Shown: positions 1 to 8,142 of the stretch, one piece after another
Numbering within the stretch: position 1 is the first letter of the stretch
How the letters are laid out: the number at the start of each line of letters is the position of its first letter
Source of the DNA: JAJXUB01 sp047974805
GTDB taxonomy: Bacteria > Actinomycetota > Actinomycetes > Actinomycetales > Dermatophilaceae
Length of the DNA stretch: 64,000 bases
Direction of reading: 5' to 3'
NCBI GenBank assembly: GCA_047974805.1
Contig: JBKECS010000035.1
Location: 1 to 64,000, forward strand
Program-made: the position numbers and the translations under genes
The notes under the pieces: model-generated
What the model saw: the letters and a program-made list of their open reading frames with translations, nothing else
What the model was told of the DNA's origin: nothing
Databases searched by the model: none

Positions 1-29
1 GTGCTCCCCGCCAACGCGGGGGTGATCCC
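1..29 (+). CRISPR. Type I-E-like CRISPR repeat, array end
   Basis: A 29-base unit begins GTGCTCCCCGCC and ends GGGGGTGATCCC, with a short stem CCCCGC/GCGGGG around CAAC. This is the form of type I-E repeats in many actinobacteria. Only this one intact copy is in view. Bases 65-76 match the first 12 bases of the repeat at 11 positions, and could be a decayed last repeat, although the distance of 64 differs from the usual 61. In the usual I-E orientation the leader lies to the left, so this would be the leader-distal end of an array outside the window. No cas gene is visible. A single unit cannot prove an array. Confidence 0.6.
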
Positions 30-216
30 GCCACCAAAGCAGCCTGGTCCACGTCTCGGCGTTGGCGCTCCCCGCCTCGAACAGCACCATTCTCAGCGGC
101 AAGTCCCAGACCAGCCGCATAGAGACTCACAGAGCCATCCCGCAAGCGGACCTCATGGGACGGCCTTCACGCCCGACGGTTGACGCCGTCGCGACGAAAT
201 GACCAGATGCCTCCGG

Positions 217-925
217 CTAGGTCGAGCGTTGGTCGCTGCCGTGGTTGCGCTCGGCCCCGGCGCGCAATGACCGCAACAACCCCTCGGGAATGCTGGTTCC
301 TAGGCTTTGTCCCTGTAGTCGGGGGTAGAGCGATCGCTCGCGATTGAAGAGGTCTGTGTGGTGGATGTCAACGACGCTTCGCTTCCACAAGGGCACCTTG
401 GAGTTGTACGTGAACGCTCCTCGAACCGCGTCGACCTTGCCGCCCACGATCCACTCGAACTCCGACTTCTCGATGAGCTGGTAGTCGATCGCGCGCGACA
501 CACAGGCAGCCACCCAATCCGCGAACTGGATGTTCGAGTTGACAGCGCTGTCGATGTGCATCGGAGGCTCCACGATGCGCTTCATCTCCTCGAAGTCGCC
601 GGCACGGCTGAACATGTGCGCGTACATTGCGGGCATGCGGGCGACCCGCTGCTTCGCGGAGCTGTTGCGGGAACCGCTCAACGGTCGTTCGGTGGAAGAT
701 CTGGGCGCCCTTCTTCTCCCACTGGGCTGGCGACGCGCTGGCTGCGATCTCGGTCGCGAAGACCTTGCGCTCTTCTTCGGTGAAGATCCGGTCAAACTGG
801 CGTGCCCGGTCAGCAGCGATCACGAAGCCCCCATAGCCGAAGGCTGGGCTCGTGTTGAACCGCGCGTCCGTTCTGGACACGAACGCGCCGGTCTCACCGA
901 TCTCATCGATGTAGGCCAGGAGCAC
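217..925 (-). pseudogene. DUF3800 domain protein, frameshifted
   Basis: Reading down from 925, the protein starts MLLAYIDEIGETG, the acidic N-terminal motif of DUF3800 proteins (YIDE-G), and stays sensible until about base 650. There the frame breaks. The matching C-terminal half continues in another frame from about 640 to the stop at 217, with the family motif around HIDSAVNSNIQFADWVA. Joined, the two halves give about 235 residues, the usual length of the family. A single-base indel near 640-660 explains it, either a real mutation or a sequencing error. DUF3800 proteins are common in accessory DNA and have an RNase H-like fold with no settled function. Here the gene lies beside a CRISPR repeat and the 3' end of a tRNA gene. 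Confidence 0.7.
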
Positions 926-990
926 AAAGCCATTGTGTCAGCCGGCGCCAACTCCGTACTCCAGCTACGTGGATGCGGCACCCCTCGGGG

Positions 991-1054
991 GTCTGAGCGC
1001 TGGCCCGTGCACCAACCGAGGAAGCAGCCACGGTTGGTGCACAACGTCTCAGAC
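991..1054. repeat. Nested perfect inverted repeat
   Basis: Two perfect dyads are nested. The inner arms GTGCACCAACCG (1007-1018) and CGGTTGGTGCAC (1031-1042) are separated by 12 bases. The outer arms GTCTGAG (991-997) and CTCAGAC (1048-1054) flank them with 9 and 5 bases between. It lies between the broken DUF3800 gene and the 3' end of tRNA-Ser. It is too elaborate for a simple terminator, and could be a remnant of a mobile element end, a recombination site or a strong RNA hairpin. Confidence 0.75.
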
Positions 1055-1077
1055 TGTTATTGAAATCGCAACGATTG

Positions 1078-1164
1078 CGGAGGGCGTGGGATTCGAACCC
1101 ACGATGACGTTGCCGCCATAGCGGTTTTCAAGACCGCCGCACTAGGCCACTATGCGAGCCCTCC
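1078..1164 (-). tRNA. tRNA-Ser (anticodon TGA)
   Basis: On the minus strand the gene begins GGAGGGCTCGCATAG at 1164 and closes with CCCTCC plus discriminator G at 1078. The anticodon arm GCGGT-CTTGAAA-ACCGC gives anticodon TGA, and the T arm is GTGGG-TTCGAAT-CCCAC. The long variable arm makes 87 bases and marks a class II tRNA. No CCA is encoded. Its 3' end points at the accessory patch 1-1077, the usual geometry for integration at a tRNA gene. Confidence 0.95.
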
Positions 1165-1296
1165 AAGCGGGCAGGGCCCGCAGCGCGTCCAACGCTACCG
1201 CCCTCGCGGAGTCTCGCCGATCACGCCAACGCCGCCACACCCCGGTCAGCTAGGGTCGTCCACAGAATTGGCATCACGGGGAAGGTGACCCACGCC

Positions 1297-1638
1297 ATGG
1301 GCAAGTTTTCGCTCCTGACCGGCGCGGCCATCGGGTACGTCTTGGGCACCCGCGCGGGGCGGCGACGCTACCTGCAGATCAAGCGAGTCAGCAACAGGGT
1401 GTGGACCTCAAACCTCGTGGAGAACCGCAAGACGGACCTCAAGATCGCCATGAAGTCCAAGGCCGCCCCGTTCGTCGCCGACAGGGTCAGCGACGCCGCC
1501 AAGGCCACCGCCAACCGCTTGCGGGACTCAGCGACGAGAGAACCCAAGCGGCTTCGCGATGTCACCCCCGACGAGCCGGTCAGCCCGAACGACGTCATCC
1601 ATCCGACCCGGGTCGACGAGGGCCCCGGCGAGGCTTGA
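1297..1638 (+). CDS. Small YtxH-like membrane-anchored protein
   Basis: The protein has 113 residues. ATG at 1297 is preferred because the purine tract GGGGAAGG ends 12 bases before it; an in-frame GTG at 1285 touches that tract. The N-terminus MGKFSLLTGAAIGYVLGTRA is one short hydrophobic segment with GxxxG spacing, followed at once by a run of arginines. This is the layout of YtxH-like actinobacterial proteins, which are thought to sit with the tail in the cytoplasm. The rest is basic and probably helical, turning acidic and proline-rich at the end. No catalytic motif is visible and the function is unknown. A strong hairpin overlaps its stop codon. Confidence 0.75.
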   Translation: MGKFSLLTGAAIGYVLGTRAGRRRYLQIKRVSNRVWTSNLVENRKTDLKIAMKSKAAPFVADRVSDAAKATANRLRDSATREPKRLRDVTPDEPVSPNDVIHPTRVDEGPGEA

Positions 1639-1673
1639 CCTGGTATGCCGCCCGCACCGCGGCACACCAGGTC
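1637..1673. terminator. Bidirectional terminator hairpin
   Basis: Arms GACCTGGT (1637-1644) and ACCAGGTC (1666-1673) continue, after one mismatch, into TGCCG/CGGCA with a 9-base loop. The stop codon of the small plus-strand gene lies in the left arm, and cysE ends at 1688 from the other side, so it can serve both convergent genes. There is no T run. Confidence 0.75.
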
Positions 1674-1687
1674 CAGCATCCAACTGC

Positions 1688-2290
1688 CTAGATGAACAGC
1701 GCAGGTTCGGCGAAGAGCGCGTCGTAGGGGTCCTGCCCTGGCACGTCCGGGTAGCGCACCCGAGCCGGTATGCCGGTCGCCACCGCGCCAGCGGGGATCG
1801 GCTTGACAACCACCGAATTGGCCCCGACCTGCGCATCAGCACCGATCTCGATATCCCCAAGCACCTTTGCGCCGCTGCCGACGACGACCCGGTCCCCCAG
1901 CGTCGGGTGCCGTTTGACCCCACGCTGCATGGACCGACCACCGAGGGTCACCTGGTGATAGAGGAAGACGTCATCCCCGACAACAGCAGTCGCCCCGATG
2001 ACGACGCCTGAGCCGTGGTCGATGAAGAACCGTCGCCCGATCTGCGCGCCGGGATGGATCTCCACCCCGGTCACCGCCCGAGTCGCCGTGGACAACAGCC
2101 GAGCCGCCGGACGCAGCCGCGGTTGCTGCCACAGCTGATGCGCCAACCGGTAGGACCAGATGGCGTGCAGCCCCGGAGAGTTGAACGCCACATCGGCGCG
2201 TGTCTCCGCAGCCGGATCGTGAGCCATGGCGGCATCCAGGTCCTCCTGGATGGCCGCCTTGGCGCGGGCGATGATCGACGGTTTACGCAT
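1688..2290 (-). CDS. cysE: Serine O-acetyltransferase
   Basis: It transfers acetyl from acetyl-CoA to L-serine, giving O-acetylserine for cysteine synthesis in the cytoplasm. The 200-residue length fits the short EpsC/SrpH type. An N-terminal helical part (1-70) is followed by left-handed beta-helix hexapeptides. The family signature GVEIHPGAQIGRRFFIDHG and VTLGG are clear, and the C-terminus VATGIPARV is typical. The gene lies 23 bases downstream of cysK on the same strand, so the two are very likely one operon that makes and consumes O-acetylserine. Start and length are well supported. Confidence 0.95.
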   Translation of the reverse strand: MRKPSIIARAKAAIQEDLDAAMAHDPAAETRADVAFNSPGLHAIWSYRLAHQLWQQPRLRPAARLLSTATRAVTGVEIHPGAQIGRRFFIDHGSGVVIGATAVVGDDVFLYHQVTLGGRSMQRGVKRHPTLGDRVVVGSGAKVLGDIEIGADAQVGANSVVVKPIPAGAVATGIPARVRYPDVPGQDPYDALFAEPALFI

Positions 2291-2313
2291 ACGAATCCGA
2301 TCTCATCGCCAGG

Positions 2314-3249
2314 TCAGTCGACCAGTCCCTCAAACAGGATCGTGGACAGGTAGCGCTCGCCGAAGCTGGGGATGATCACGACGATGGTCTTGCCGGCGTT
2401 CTCCGGCCGGGACGCAACCTGATTGGCGGCGGCCAGCGCGGCACCGGAGGACAGGCCGACGAGCAGCCCCTCCTGAGTTGCCGCCTTGCGGGCCCACTCC
2501 ACCGAGGTCTCCGCATTGATGTCGATGACCTCGTCATAGATCGAGGTGTCGAGGATCTCCGGGACGAAGTTCGCGCCGATGCCCTGGATCTTGTGCGGTC
2601 CGGGCTGGCCACCGTTGAGGATCGGGGACTCCGCCGGCTCAACCGCAACGAGCTGCACTGACGGCTTGCGCTCCTTGAGCACCTGCCCGACACCGGTGAT
2701 CGTCCCACCCGTGCCGATGCCGGCCACGACGATGTCAACTTCTCCATCGGTGTCCCGCCAAATCTCCTCGGCGGTGGTCTTGCGGTGGATGGCCGGGTTG
2801 GCCTCGTTGGCGAACTGCCGGGCGAGCACCGCGCCGCGTTCGGCGGCGATCCGGTCTGCCGCGTCCACTGCGCCCTGCATGCCCTCACCGGCCGGGGTGA
2901 GCACGAGTTCCGCTCCGTATGCCCGCAGCAGCGCGCGTCGTTCTTTGCTCATCGACTCCGGCATGGCCAACACGACGTTGTAGCCGCGGGCGGCACCGAC
3001 CATGGCCAGCGCGATCCCGGTGTTCCCCGAGGTCGCCTCAACGACCGTGCCACCAGGCTTGAGCTGACCGGAGGCCTCCGCGGCGTCGATGATGGACACC
3101 CCGATGCGGTCCTTGACCGAGTTCGCCGGGTTGTAAAACTCCAGCTTCGCCGCGACCGTCGTCCCCGAGCCTGTGGTGTCGATGATCTTGTTGATCCGCA
3201 CGAGGGGGGTGTTGCCGATGAGCTGAGTGACGTCGTTGGCGATGGGCAT
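2314..3249 (-). CDS. cysK: Cysteine synthase A
   Basis: O-acetylserine sulfhydrylase, a PLP enzyme that makes cysteine from O-acetylserine and sulfide. The protein has 311 residues, a normal length. The PLP lysine is in NSVKDR (Lys46), the substrate loop TSGNTG is at about 73-78, and GIGTGGTITG and the phosphate-binding SSGAA motif are present. The start is ATG at 3249 (MPIANDVTQ), with GGAAGG just upstream; a longer reading to 3306 adds an unconserved leader. It is the first gene of a cysK-cysE operon. The 250 bases to the divergent etfD hold both promoters and an imperfect dyad ATGAG/CTCAT near 3320-3340 of unknown meaning. Confidence 0.96.
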   Translation of the reverse strand: MPIANDVTQLIGNTPLVRINKIIDTTGSGTTVAAKLEFYNPANSVKDRIGVSIIDAAEASGQLKPGGTVVEATSGNTGIALAMVGAARGYNVVLAMPESMSKERRALLRAYGAELVLTPAGEGMQGAVDAADRIAAERGAVLARQFANEANPAIHRKTTAEEIWRDTDGEVDIVVAGIGTGGTITGVGQVLKERKPSVQLVAVEPAESPILNGGQPGPHKIQGIGANFVPEILDTSIYDEVIDINAETSVEWARKAATQEGLLVGLSSGAALAAANQVASRPENAGKTIVVIIPSFGERYLSTILFEGLVD

Positions 3250-3499
3250 AGGGGGTCTGCCTTCCAGGAAATCCACGGGATGGGTGTGGTTGTCGCTCCA
3301 CGACAACCACAGCTGGCTTATGAGTATTCCAACATCTCATTATCTGAGCAACTGCCCGCTCAGCTGTCGGACCCGTGCGGCCATGGTCACATCGGCCCAA
3401 AGCGATTGCACACCAGTCACTAGACTCCCGAAGACCACAGCCAAGAGCATCGTCACGGGCGTTCGGCGACGACGCCGGGAGCAATGAAGGGGCAGCACG

Positions 3500-5710
3500 T
3501 TGGATACCGCCGTGTACCGCACCGTGTTGGTGATCGGGCTGATCATCAACCTGATCATCCTGCCGTTGGCGGTCCGCCGGGCCGTCTGGCTCTACAAGAT
3601 GATCCACAGCGGGGCCCCCGCGCCCGAATGCGTCGAGGGCGTCACCGGCCGGGCGGGTTCGGCCATCAAGCGCGAACTCCTCGAGGTCTTCGCCCAGCGA
3701 CGGCTGCTGCGCTGGACCGTTCCCGGCATGGCCCACTTCTTCGTCTTCTGGGCCTTCATCGTCCTGGCGACGGTCTACCTCGAGGCATACGGCGCTCTTT
3801 TCCAGCCCGACTTCGAGATTCCCGTCGTCGGCGGCTGGCCGATCCTAGGGTTCCTGCAGGACTTCATCGCCGCTGCAGCGATGGTCTCACTCCTGGTCTT
3901 CTCGATCATCCGGATCAAGAACGACCCGGGCAAACTGGGAAGGGCGTCGCGGTTCAAGGGCAGCCATCTCGGCGGCGCCTGGCTGGCCTTGTTCATGATT
4001 TTCAACGTGCTGTGGTCGATGTTCCTCTTCCGTGGGGCGGCCATCAACGCCGGCAACTTCCACAACTCGGGCGCCTTCGTCAGCCACATGGTCGCCGGTT
4101 GGCTCGCCCCCCTCGGCCACGACGTCAACGTCATCCTCGCCGGGATCGGGCTCATCCTGCACATCGGGGTCATGCTCATCTTCTTGATGATCGTGCTCTA
4201 CACCAAGCACATGCACATCTTCCTGGCGCCGATCAACGTTCTGTTCAAGCGCACCCCGACCGCGCTCGGAGCGGCCCAGGTGCTCAAGGTGGACGGCAAG
4301 CCGTTCTCCCTCGAAGACATCGAAGAACTCGACGAAGACGCCAGCCTGGGTGTCGGCAAGGTCGAGGACTTCACCTGGAAGGGCCTGCTGGACTTCGCCA
4401 CCTGCACCGAATGCGGTCGCTGCCAGAGCCAATGCCCGGCGTGGAACACCGAGAAGCCGCTCTCGCCCAAGATGCTCATCATGAACCTGCGCGACCATGC
4501 GTTCGCCAAGGCGCCGTACTTCATGGCGAGTGAAGACGCCCGGGAGGATCTGCCCACGCAGGTCCTCGTCGAGGCTGAGCGGCCGTTGGTCGGCGAGACC
4601 GTGGGCGATGCCTGGCATCCATCCGACGGTGCCGTCATCGACACCGACGTGTTGTGGTCCTGCGTCACCTGCGGCGCCTGCGTCGAGCAGTGCCCGGTCG
4701 ATATCGAGCACGTCGACCACATCATCGAGCTGCGCCGGTACCAAAACCTCATGGAGTCGGCCTTCCCCACCGAGCTCGGTGCCCTCTTCAAGAACATGGA
4801 GAACAAGGGCAACCCGTGGGGCATGAACGCCCGCGCCCGGATGGACTGGACCAAGGACCTGGACTTCGACGTCCCAGTCATCGGCGAGGACGTCGAATCC
4901 GCCGCCGACATCGACTACCTGTTCTGGGTCGGCTGCGCCGGGGCATACGAGGACCGGGCGAAGAAGACCACCCGCGCGGTCGCCGAACTGCTCAACACCG
5001 CCGGAGTGCGGTATGCCGTCCTCGGCGACGGAGAGACCTGCACCGGGGACTCGGCTCGCCGCTCCGGCAACGAGCTGCTCTTCCAGATGCTGGCGCAGCA
5101 GAACGTCGAAGTGCTCACCGAGGTCGGTGCCACCAAGATCGTGGTCACCTGCGCGCACTGCTTCAACACCATCAAGAACGAATACCCGCAGCTCGGCGGC
5201 AACTATGAGGTGGTCCATCACACCCAGCTGCTCAACCGGCTCGTGCGGGAGAAGAAGCTCGTCCCGGTCGCCCGTCCCGACCAGGCCCCGGGCAAGTCCA
5301 CCGCGAAGGACGCCGCCTCGACCGCAACCACGGTCACCTACCACGACCCGTGTTACCTGGGCCGGCACAACAAGGTGTATGCCCCACCGCGCGAGCTGAT
5401 CTCAGCCCTGCCCGGCGTGGAGCTGCGCGAGATGCCACGCAACAGCGAGCGCTCGTTCTGCTGCGGCGCCGGCGGTGCCCGCATGTGGATGGAAGAGACC
5501 ATCGGCACCCGAATCAACGAGAACCGCACGGCCGAGGCAATCGAGACCGGAGCGGAACGGATCGCCGTGGGCTGCCCGTTCTGCCGGGTCATGCTCACCG
5601 ACGGGCTGACCGCCAAGCAGTCCGAGGGCGCCAGCGAGGACATCGAGGTCGTCGATGTCGCCCAGATGCTCTTGGCGGCCGTCCGTCGAGGCGGGGAGTC
5701 CGGCGACTGA
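3500..5710 (+). CDS. etfD: ETF:menaquinone oxidoreductase, Fe-S membrane protein
   Basis: A 736-residue fusion of an N-terminal membrane part (about five helices, residues 1-245, NarI-like), a two-cluster ferredoxin domain and two C-terminal CCG domains. Cluster cysteines are C302, C305, C308, C312 and C388, C391, C394, C398. CCG motifs appear as CAHCFNT and SFCCGAGGARMWMEE. In mycobacteria the homologue Rv0338c (EtfD) passes electrons from electron transfer flavoprotein to menaquinone during fatty acid oxidation. That fits the two acyl-CoA dehydrogenases and the 2-oxoacid dehydrogenase in this window. The start is TTG at 3500 with GAAGGGG 8 bases upstream. A heterodisulfide-reductase-like or glycolate-type role is less likely. 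Confidence 0.88.
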   Translation: MDTAVYRTVLVIGLIINLIILPLAVRRAVWLYKMIHSGAPAPECVEGVTGRAGSAIKRELLEVFAQRRLLRWTVPGMAHFFVFWAFIVLATVYLEAYGALFQPDFEIPVVGGWPILGFLQDFIAAAAMVSLLVFSIIRIKNDPGKLGRASRFKGSHLGGAWLALFMIFNVLWSMFLFRGAAINAGNFHNSGAFVSHMVAGWLAPLGHDVNVILAGIGLILHIGVMLIFLMIVLYTKHMHIFLAPINVLFKRTPTALGAAQVLKVDGKPFSLEDIEELDEDASLGVGKVEDFTWKGLLDFATCTECGRCQSQCPAWNTEKPLSPKMLIMNLRDHAFAKAPYFMASEDAREDLPTQVLVEAERPLVGETVGDAWHPSDGAVIDTDVLWSCVTCGACVEQCPVDIEHVDHIIELRRYQNLMESAFPTELGALFKNMENKGNPWGMNARARMDWTKDLDFDVPVIGEDVESAADIDYLFWVGCAGAYEDRAKKTTRAVAELLNTAGVRYAVLGDGETCTGDSARRSGNELLFQMLAQQNVEVLTEVGATKIVVTCAHCFNTIKNEYPQLGGNYEVVHHTQLLNRLVREKKLVPVARPDQAPGKSTAKDAASTATTVTYHDPCYLGRHNKVYAPPRELISALPGVELREMPRNSERSFCCGAGGARMWMEETIGTRINENRTAEAIETGAERIAVGCPFCRVMLTDGLTAKQSEGASEDIEVVDVAQMLLAAVRRGGESGD

Positions 5711-5733
5711 CCGGCAACTCGATGCCCTGACTG

Positions 5734-5759
5734 GCGTGACGTGACAGCGTGACGTGACC
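5734..5759. repeat. 13-base tandem repeat
   Basis: GCGTGACGTGACA is followed directly by GCGTGACGTGACC, in the 54-base gap between the convergent stops of etfD and the osmoprotectant binding protein. No hairpin with a T run is seen. It may be slippage, or paired TGACGTGA sites. Confidence 0.7.
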
Positions 5760-5764
5760 GGTGG

Positions 5765-6691
5765 TCAGCCCAGAGAGTTGGCGTTGAGGAACTCCTTGGC
5801 CACGACCGCTGGGTCCTTATGATCGATGTCGGTCTCCTTGAGCATGGCCGCCAACGCGTCCGTGGTCAGCGCGGCCGAGACCTTGTTCAGCACCGGGGCG
5901 ACCTTGTCAGCCACCGAACTCGTCACCAACGGGACGACGTTTTGGGAGCCGAACAGCTTCTTGGTGTCGGTCAAGGCGACGAAGCCCTCGGTGGCGAACG
6001 AGGGGTCGGTGGAGAAGATGTTCGCCACTTGCACCTGGTCGTTCTTCAGCGCGTTGACCAGCTGCACACCCTTCAGCGGACGGAAGGTCTGGAAGGTGAT
6101 CCCGTAGACCTTCTCCAGGCCGGGGATCCCCTGTGCGCGGGTCCTGAATTCAGGCGGAGCGCCCAACGTCATCGTGCCGGCCACGTCGGCTAGGTCCTCG
6201 ATGGTCTTGAGGTTCTTGGCGTCCGCAGTCTTCTTGGTCACCGCCATGGAGTCGTTGTCCTCGGCGGCAGACTTCTCCAACGCCCGCAGGTTGGTCGGGA
6301 GCACTGACGCCAGAGCGGCATACACCGCAGCAGGGTCGGTCTCGCTGAAGTTCTTGTCGTAATACAGCGCCAACGCGCCAGTGTACTCGGGGATGATCTG
6401 GATCGATCCGTCCTCGAGGGCTTTGAGGTAGACCTCGCGGGAACCGATCCCGGTGTGCGTCGTCGCCTCGATCGAGGCCGCGTTCAGGGCGCCGGCATAG
6501 ATGTTCGCGAGCAGGATCGACTCGGAAAAGTCGGCCGATCCCACCACGATGCTCCCCCCGGGGGATTCGTCACTCGAACTCGTCGTGGTGTTCGGGTCGT
6601 CGCTGCTGCCGCACGCGGCCGTCAGTGCGAGCATCCCGATGGCGCCGCACGTGGTCAAAGTCTTCTTCACCGTTGGTGCAGATGTGGTCAT
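5765..6691 (-). CDS. Glycine betaine/choline ABC importer, binding lipoprotein
   Basis: The 308-residue OpuAC/OsmF-type protein binds a quaternary amine such as betaine, choline or carnitine outside the membrane. The start is ATG at 6691, preceded by GAGGGG. The signal peptide ends with ALTAAC, so Cys27 would be lipidated; a Ser/Asp/Thr-rich spacer follows. The mature part opens IVVGSADFSESILLANIY and contains PEYTGA, both typical of this class. It is the last gene of a four-gene minus-strand operon (ATPase, permease, permease, binding protein), 72 bases after the second permease. A hairpin in that gap could raise its expression relative to the membrane subunits. The exact substrate is not shown by the sequence. 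Confidence 0.9.
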   Translation of the reverse strand: MTTSAPTVKKTLTTCGAIGMLALTAACGSSDDPNTTTSSSDESPGGSIVVGSADFSESILLANIYAGALNAASIEATTHTGIGSREVYLKALEDGSIQIIPEYTGALALYYDKNFSETDPAAVYAALASVLPTNLRALEKSAAEDNDSMAVTKKTADAKNLKTIEDLADVAGTMTLGAPPEFRTRAQGIPGLEKVYGITFQTFRPLKGVQLVNALKNDQVQVANIFSTDPSFATEGFVALTDTKKLFGSQNVVPLVTSSVADKVAPVLNKVSAALTTDALAAMLKETDIDHKDPAVVAKEFLNANSLG

Positions 6692-6722
6692 GGGTTTCCC
6701 CTCATGGTCTGATTGGCCGTCT

Positions 6723-6740
6723 GCCACTGTTGGCAGTGGC
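6723..6740 (-). promoter_or_regulatory. Intercistronic hairpin before binding protein
   Basis: GCCACTG and CAGTGGC form a perfect 7-base stem with loop TTGG, in the only sizeable gap of the importer operon. Such hairpins can protect transcript ends, so that the binding protein is made in excess over the permease. That role is inferred. Confidence 0.55.
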
Positions 6741-6763
6741 CGACGAGGTCGGGCGTCGTTGGC

Positions 6764-7501
6764 TCAGCGGGTCACCACCTCATCTGCGGCAGCAACCAGG
6801 TCAACCGGGTTGGGGTCGGGAAACTTCCCCGTGATGCCGGCCGAGACCGCCGAAGCGGCGACGAACCCGCCGAGCAGATCGACGAGCAGCGCAACCACGG
6901 TGACGATGACGGCTCCGGCCGCGGTCTGTTCGTAATCGTTGGAGGCGAGCCCGTCGATGAGGAAGCGGCCGAGCCCACCCAGCCCTACGTATGCCGCGAC
7001 CGTCGCCGTCGCCACGACCTGGAGCGCCGCCGACCGAACCCCCGAGATGAGCAGAGGCAACGCCAAGGGCACCTCGACCTGCCGCAGCACCTGCGGCCCG
7101 CGCATCCCCACCCCGTAGGCCGCATCTCGGGCGCTGGGATCCACCGCATCGACCCCGGCATACGCGCCGGAGAGGACGGGCGGTATGGCCAGGAGGACCA
7201 AGACCGCGATGCTCGGGACGAGGAAGGCCGCATCGCCCATGCCCAGATGCGGCCCGAACCACATGGTCAGCGCGAACAACAACCCTAGCGTCGGCACCGC
7301 GCGCAGCCCGTTGGCTGCGGTGACCAGCCATCGGCCGTGTCCGGTGTGACCGATCCATAGGCCCGCCGGGATGGCGAGCGCGGCAGCCAGGATCACGGTG
7401 ACCGCGGAGTACCCCAGGTGTTGCAGCAGGCGATGGCCGATACCGTCCGGTCCGCTCCAATGGGCCAGATCGACCAGCCACGCCACGACGCCGCCGATCA
7501 T
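6764..7501 (-). CDS. Osmoprotectant ABC importer, second permease
   Basis: The 245-residue membrane permease has about five to six helices and the BPD_transp_1 EAA-type loop, read here as DPSARDAAYGVGMRGPQVLR. It resembles OpuBD/OsmY-type permeases of betaine/choline importers. ATG at 7501 overlaps the stop of the preceding permease in an ATGA junction, which fixes the start and implies translational coupling. The two permeases would form a heterodimer over the ATPase. The C-terminal tail beyond about 225 is not conserved. Confidence 0.9.
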   Translation of the reverse strand: MIGGVVAWLVDLAHWSGPDGIGHRLLQHLGYSAVTVILAAALAIPAGLWIGHTGHGRWLVTAANGLRAVPTLGLLFALTMWFGPHLGMGDAAFLVPSIAVLVLLAIPPVLSGAYAGVDAVDPSARDAAYGVGMRGPQVLRQVEVPLALPLLISGVRSAALQVVATATVAAYVGLGGLGRFLIDGLASNDYEQTAAGAVIVTVVALLVDLLGGFVAASAVSAGITGKFPDPNPVDLVAAADEVVTR

Positions 7502-8142
7502 GGGGCGGCCCGGAAGCGCAGCCACGGGGTCAGGGCCCAGGAGATCGCCAGGATGAACCCGTCGAAGACCAACGCGAGCAGGATGCAGGCAACGATGCCG
7601 GTGACCAACGGCGCAGTGAAGAACCGGTTATAACCGTCGACGAGCAGGTCTCCGAGCTGCGCGGTGCCGATGAGCGAGGCGACCGAGACAATGCTGACGT
7701 TGCTCACCGCGGCGACCCGCAGCCCTGAGGCGATGACCGGGATCGCCAACGGCAGGTCGACCGCGACGAAGCGTCGTATCGGCCCATAGCCCATCGATCG
7801 GGCGGCCGCGAGGACGTCGTCGGGGACGTGGGCGAGCCCGTCGGCCACGGTGCGGACCAACAGGGCCACGGTGTAGAGGGTCATGGCGAGAACGACGTTG
7901 ATCGGATCGAGGATCTTCGTCCCGATAATGACGGGCATGAGGACGAACAGGGCCAGGCTGGGGATGGTGTAGAGCAGCCCGGCCGTGGTGACCACCGTGG
8001 CATACGTCCGGCGCCCGCGGGTTGCCCACCAGCCCAACGGCAGGGCGAGCGCGAGTCCGACGATCAAGGGTATGCCGGCCAGCCAGGTGTGCCGCCAGGC
8101 CAGGGAGCCCACCAAGGCAGCGTGCTCGGTGAGCCAGGTCAT
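7498..8142 (-). CDS. Osmoprotectant ABC importer, first permease
   Basis: A 214-residue membrane permease of the OpuBB/OpuCB type with about five or six helices. The cytoplasmic coupling loop reads VPDDVLAAARSMGYGPIRR, which is the form seen in betaine/choline permeases. Its ATG overlaps the TGA of the ATPase gene (ATGA), and its own stop overlaps the next permease in the same way. The three genes are therefore tightly coupled. Confidence 0.92.
   Translation of the reverse strand: MTWLTEHAALVGSLAWRHTWLAGIPLIVGLALALPLGWWATRGRRTYATVVTTAGLLYTIPSLALFVLMPVIIGTKILDPINVVLAMTLYTVALLVRTVADGLAHVPDDVLAAARSMGYGPIRRFVAVDLPLAIPVIASGLRVAAVSNVSIVSVASLIGTAQLGDLLVDGYNRFFTAPLVTGIVACILLALVFDGFILAISWALTPWLRFRAAP

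Noticed and set aside
65..76. Second CRISPR repeat
   Set aside because: Only the first 12 bases match and the spacing is 64. Kept as a possible decayed unit, not listed as a repeat.
1..183. 60-residue open frame from the first base
   Set aside because: It runs through the CRISPR repeat and spacer and has no protein-like features.
3887..5368. 493-residue open frame antisense to etfD
   Set aside because: GC-rich third positions keep the opposite frame open; the plus frame has all Fe-S motifs and the antisense product is a low-complexity Val/Asp/Leu-rich sequence.
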